A stretch of 64,000 bases of DNA from Pseudomonas sp. PA27(2017) (GTDB taxonomy: Bacteria > Pseudomonadota > Gammaproteobacteria > Pseudomonadales > Pseudomonadaceae): NCBI RefSeq assembly GCF_001945445.1, contig NZ_MSXW01000038.1:207444-271443 (forward strand), written 5' to 3'. A program made the position numbers and the translations under genes. Position 1 is the first letter of the stretch. Each line of letters starts with the position of its first letter. Below are positions 61,393 to 64,000 of the stretch, in pieces. A model generated the notes under the pieces. That model was given only the letters and a program-made list of their open reading frames with translations. It had not been told where the DNA came from and ran no database searches.

Positions 61393-62438
61393 GCGAAAAT
61401 ACGCCCGACCAGCCGAGCAGTCCGATCAGCGAGTCCGCCGCAGCGCCAGCCACTGCCACGACCGCCAGCAACATCGCCCAGCAGCGCCAGCGTGCCAGCC
61501 AACTGGCCCAGGGCCTGCGCCAGGAACTGCAGAAGGCGGTGATCGGCCAGACCGCGGTGATCGACGACGTGCTCACCGCGCTCATCGCCGGCGGCCACGT
61601 GCTGCTCGAAGGCGTGCCTGGCCTCGGCAAGACCCTGCTGGTACGCGCCCTGGCCCGCTGCTTCGGCGGCGAGTTCGCACGCATCCAGTTCACCCCCGAC
61701 CTGATGCCCAGCGACATCACCGGCCACGCGGTGTACGACCTGCAGAGCGAGCAGTTCAAGCTGCGCAAGGGGCCGATCTTCACCAACCTGCTGCTCGCCG
61801 ACGAGATCAACCGCGCGCCGGCCAAGACCCAGGCCGCGCTGCTGGAAGTCATGCAGGAGCGCCAGGTGACGCTGGAAGGCCGTCCACTGGCGGTGCCGCT
61901 GCCGTTCATGGTGCTGGCCACCCAGAACCCGATCGAGCAGGAAGGCACCTACCCGCTGCCTGAAGCCGAGCTCGATCGCTTCATGCTCAAGTTGCACATG
62001 GATTACCCCGAGCAGGACGAAGAGCTGAACATGGTGCGCCAGGTCACCCGCTCACCGAAGGCCGACATGCTCGACGTCACCCCGCTGCGCACCCTGCTGC
62101 AGGCCAAGGACGTGCTGATCATGCAGAAGATCGCCAGCGACCTGCCGCTCGACGATCAAGTGCTCGACTATGCCGTACGCCTGGCCCGCGCCACCCGCAG
62201 CTGGCCGGGCCTGGCCATCGGCGCCGGCCCACGTGCATCCATCGCCCTGGTGCGTGGCGCCCGTGCCCGTGCCCTGCTGCGCGGCGGCGATTTCGTGCTG
62301 CCCGACGACATCAAGGGCTGCGCCCTGGCCGTGTTGCGCCACCGTGTGCGCCTGTCGCCGGAGCTGGACATCGAAGGGCTGTCGGTCGACCAGGTTCTGC
62401 TGCAGTTGCTCGACCAGGTGCCTGCGCCTCGTCTATGA
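61389..62438 (+). CDS. MoxR-family AAA+ ATPase
   Basis: The 349-residue AAA+ ATPase has Walker A GVPGLGKT (K81), Walker B LLADEINRAPAKTQ and sensor region FMVLATQNPIEQEGTYPLPE, after a low-complexity Ala/Thr-rich tail. MoxR proteins act as chaperones for the maturation of vWA-containing partners such as the DUF58 protein encoded next. ATG 61389 overlaps the DUF4350 stop. Confidence 0.93.
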   Translation: MSENTPDQPSSPISESAAAPATATTASNIAQQRQRASQLAQGLRQELQKAVIGQTAVIDDVLTALIAGGHVLLEGVPGLGKTLLVRALARCFGGEFARIQFTPDLMPSDITGHAVYDLQSEQFKLRKGPIFTNLLLADEINRAPAKTQAALLEVMQERQVTLEGRPLAVPLPFMVLATQNPIEQEGTYPLPEAELDRFMLKLHMDYPEQDEELNMVRQVTRSPKADMLDVTPLRTLLQAKDVLIMQKIASDLPLDDQVLDYAVRLARATRSWPGLAIGAGPRASIALVRGARARALLRGGDFVLPDDIKGCALAVLRHRVRLSPELDIEGLSVDQVLLQLLDQVPAPRL

Positions 62439-62463
62439 CCGAATCCAACCGGGATAAAGCGGC

Positions 62464-63795
62464 ATGAAGCCCTCTTCCACTCTGCTGCGTCTGCTGGTCG
62501 GATTGCTCGTGATCGCCATCGTGCTCGGCGCGCTGGACGCGCTTTCGGTGACGCTGCCCGAGCGCCTCACCACCCTGTGGTGGGGCCTGTTGCTGCTGCT
62601 CACCGGCGCAGCGCTGGTCGATGCCCTGAGCCTGTCCCGCATGCCCTCGCCGCGCCTGCAGCGCCAGCTGCCGGGCAACCTGCCGCTGGGCCGCTGGAGC
62701 GACGTGCGCCTGAGTGCCGAGCACGCCTACAAAAACGGCCTGCACATCGAGGTGTTCGATCACGCGCCTCAGGACATGGCTGTCGAGCACATGCCGCAAC
62801 GGGTCGAACTGCGCGCTGGCGAGCACACCACCTTCACTTACCGGGTACGCCCGCTGGTACGCGGCCACTTCGTATTTGCGCGCTGCGAAGTCAGCCTGCC
62901 GAGCCCGCTGCGCCTGTGGCAATCGCGCCGCACCCTCGAGCTGCGCGACGAAACCCGCGTCTACCCGGACTTCGCCCGGTTGTACGGTGCCCAGTTGATG
63001 GCCGTGGACGACTGGGTCAGCCAGCTGGGCGTACGCCAGCGCCAGCGTCGCGGCCTGGGCCAGGAATTTCATCAGTTACGCGAATTCCGCGAAGGCGACA
63101 CGCTACGCCAGATCGACTGGAAAGCCACTGCCCGCAAACGCACGCCGATCGCCCGCGAATACCAGGACGAGCGCGACCAGCAGATCCTCTTCCTGCTCGA
63201 CTGCGGTCGGCGCATGCGCAGCCAGGACGGCGAGCTTTCGCACTTCGACCATGCCCTCAACGCCAGCCTGCTGCTGAGCTACGTGGCGCTGCGCCAGGGC
63301 GATGCGGTGGGGCTGATGACCTTTGCCAGCGAGCAGCGCCGCTACCTCCCGCCAGTCAAGGGCCAGGCCCAGGTCAACGTGCTGCTCAACGCCGTGTACG
63401 ACCTGCAGAGCACCCAGCGCCCGGCCGACTACAGCGATGCGGTGGACGCCCTGCTCAAGCGCCAGAGCCGCCGCGCTCTGGTGGTGCTGATCACCAACCT
63501 GCGCGACGAGGACGACGAAGACCTGCTGGCCGCCGTCAAGCGCCTCGAACGTCGCCATCGGGTACTGATCGCCAGCCTTCGCGAAGACGTGCTCGACACC
63601 CTGCGCCACACTCAGGTGCAGGACTACGAATCGGCGCTGAATTACTGCGGTGCGGTGGATTACCTCAATGCCCGCCACACCCTGCACGAGCGCCTGGCGG
63701 CCCATAACGTGCCAGTGCTCGATGCACGCCCGGGCGAGCTGGGCCCCGAGCTGGTCAACCGTTATCTGGCCTGGAAAAAGGCCGGCGTGCTGTAA
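62464..63795 (+). CDS. DUF58-domain protein (vWA-like)
   Basis: The 443-residue protein has two N-terminal membrane helices (about 10-30 and 38-55) and a DUF58 domain with REFREGDTLRQIDWKATARK, followed by a vWA-type region (EYQDERDQQILFLLDCGRRM). It is the usual partner of MoxR ATPases. 25 bases separate it from the MoxR gene. A REP-pair element follows its stop directly. Confidence 0.92.
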   Translation: MKPSSTLLRLLVGLLVIAIVLGALDALSVTLPERLTTLWWGLLLLLTGAALVDALSLSRMPSPRLQRQLPGNLPLGRWSDVRLSAEHAYKNGLHIEVFDHAPQDMAVEHMPQRVELRAGEHTTFTYRVRPLVRGHFVFARCEVSLPSPLRLWQSRRTLELRDETRVYPDFARLYGAQLMAVDDWVSQLGVRQRQRRGLGQEFHQLREFREGDTLRQIDWKATARKRTPIAREYQDERDQQILFLLDCGRRMRSQDGELSHFDHALNASLLLSYVALRQGDAVGLMTFASEQRRYLPPVKGQAQVNVLLNAVYDLQSTQRPADYSDAVDALLKRQSRRALVVLITNLRDEDDEDLLAAVKRLERRHRVLIASLREDVLDTLRHTQVQDYESALNYCGAVDYLNARHTLHERLAAHNVPVLDARPGELGPELVNRYLAWKKAGVL

Positions 63796-64000
63796 GAGCC
63801 TGTTCATAATCGTTAAACTCAGGTTCGGCGACTTTGGCGGCTAAGTGGCGGGAGCGGCCGTTATCCGATCCATTGTGGGAGCCGCGACCTCGCGGCGAAT
63901 CGCTCAGGCACCGCCGAAATAGGCAGTCAGGCTGCAATCGTTTCGCCCCGAGGTCGGGGCTCCCACAGGTTGGTTTGAGTGTCTGCTCCTGCCTTGTAGT
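63796..64000. repeat. REP-pair element, copy 2 (cut by window end)
   Basis: This is 97% identical to the element at 51755 over 205 bases, with one two-base insertion (GTGGGAG against GTGGG). It begins immediately after the TAA of the DUF58 gene. The right inverted repeat lies beyond the window. Confidence 0.85.

Noticed and set aside
1..64000. CRISPR arrays, tRNA or rRNA genes, prophage, transposase genes
   Set aside because: No regularly spaced repeats, tRNA-like cloverleafs, phage structural genes or transposase-like proteins were recognised by reading; a dedicated scan was not possible.

Overview
The window is high-GC chromosomal DNA of a Pseudomonas-type gammaproteobacterium. The genus is indicated by an MvaT-type H-NS protein, an OprD-family porin, inverted REP pairs ending in GTGGGAG..., a cytochrome bo3 (cyoABCDE) operon and a dense, Pseudomonas-like gene order. 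No tRNA, rRNA, CRISPR array, prophage, intact insertion sequence or defence island was seen. The species is not determined.

Layout. 1-5.8 kb: the end of a diguanylate cyclase, a small membrane protein, a SWIM/SNF2 helicase, PsiE, a LexA-boxed yebG and a SirB1-like protein. 6-10.6 kb: glycine cleavage genes gcvH-gcvP-gcvT behind a near-consensus sigma-54 promoter with two upstream dyads. 10.6-12.8 kb: a CHMI-type tautomerase and an OprD porin, divergently transcribed. 12.9-14.2 kb: an RlmI-like methyltransferase and a small membrane protein. 14.3-19.1 kb: cyoABCDE on the minus strand. 19.6-21.5 kb: small membrane and thiol-redox proteins. 21.6-24.8 kb: a gamma-glutamylpolyamine-type set (synthetase, XRE-cupin regulator, oxidase). 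25-26.1 kb: a Sel1 lipoprotein and KptA. 26.1-31.4 kb: a catabolic cluster with a class III PLP enzyme, an APH-type kinase, a polyamine-type binding protein, an SDR and a GntR regulator.

31.6-47.7 kb is a hexuronate/aldarate utilisation region: 2-hydroxyacid dehydrogenase, garD, a gudP-type MFS transporter, a LacI regulator, two tandem kdgD copies, udh, an SMP-30 lactonase, a DctPQM TRAP transporter, a DMT exporter, a FadR-type GntR regulator and an aldose 1-epimerase. Together these would import hexuronate, oxidise it to an aldarolactone, open the lactone, dehydrate galactarate and convert 5-keto-4-deoxyglucarate to alpha-ketoglutarate semialdehyde. The semialdehyde dehydrogenase and a glucarate dehydratase are not in the window.

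47.9-55.8 kb holds housekeeping genes: a HerA-like ATPase, a chemoreceptor, a CBS protein with a 58-residue gene behind it, purU, mvaT and sbcB. 56-63.8 kb is a tightly overlapping MoxR/DUF58/DUF4129/DUF4350/SpoIIM/RDD membrane operon.

Main findings. (1) A shared operator-like motif, roughly TYGTAYGAYAAC, lies in front of both kdgD genes, udh, the GntR/epimerase pair, and also the distant oprD porin and CHMI-type tautomerase 30 kb away, which suggests one regulon. (2) A 140-nt hairpin element occurs twice, each time abutting the stop codon of a minus-strand gene. Its core is conserved with compensatory base changes, but its long basal stem is different at each site. (3) A 240-bp REP-pair element likewise begins directly after the stop codon of two unrelated genes.
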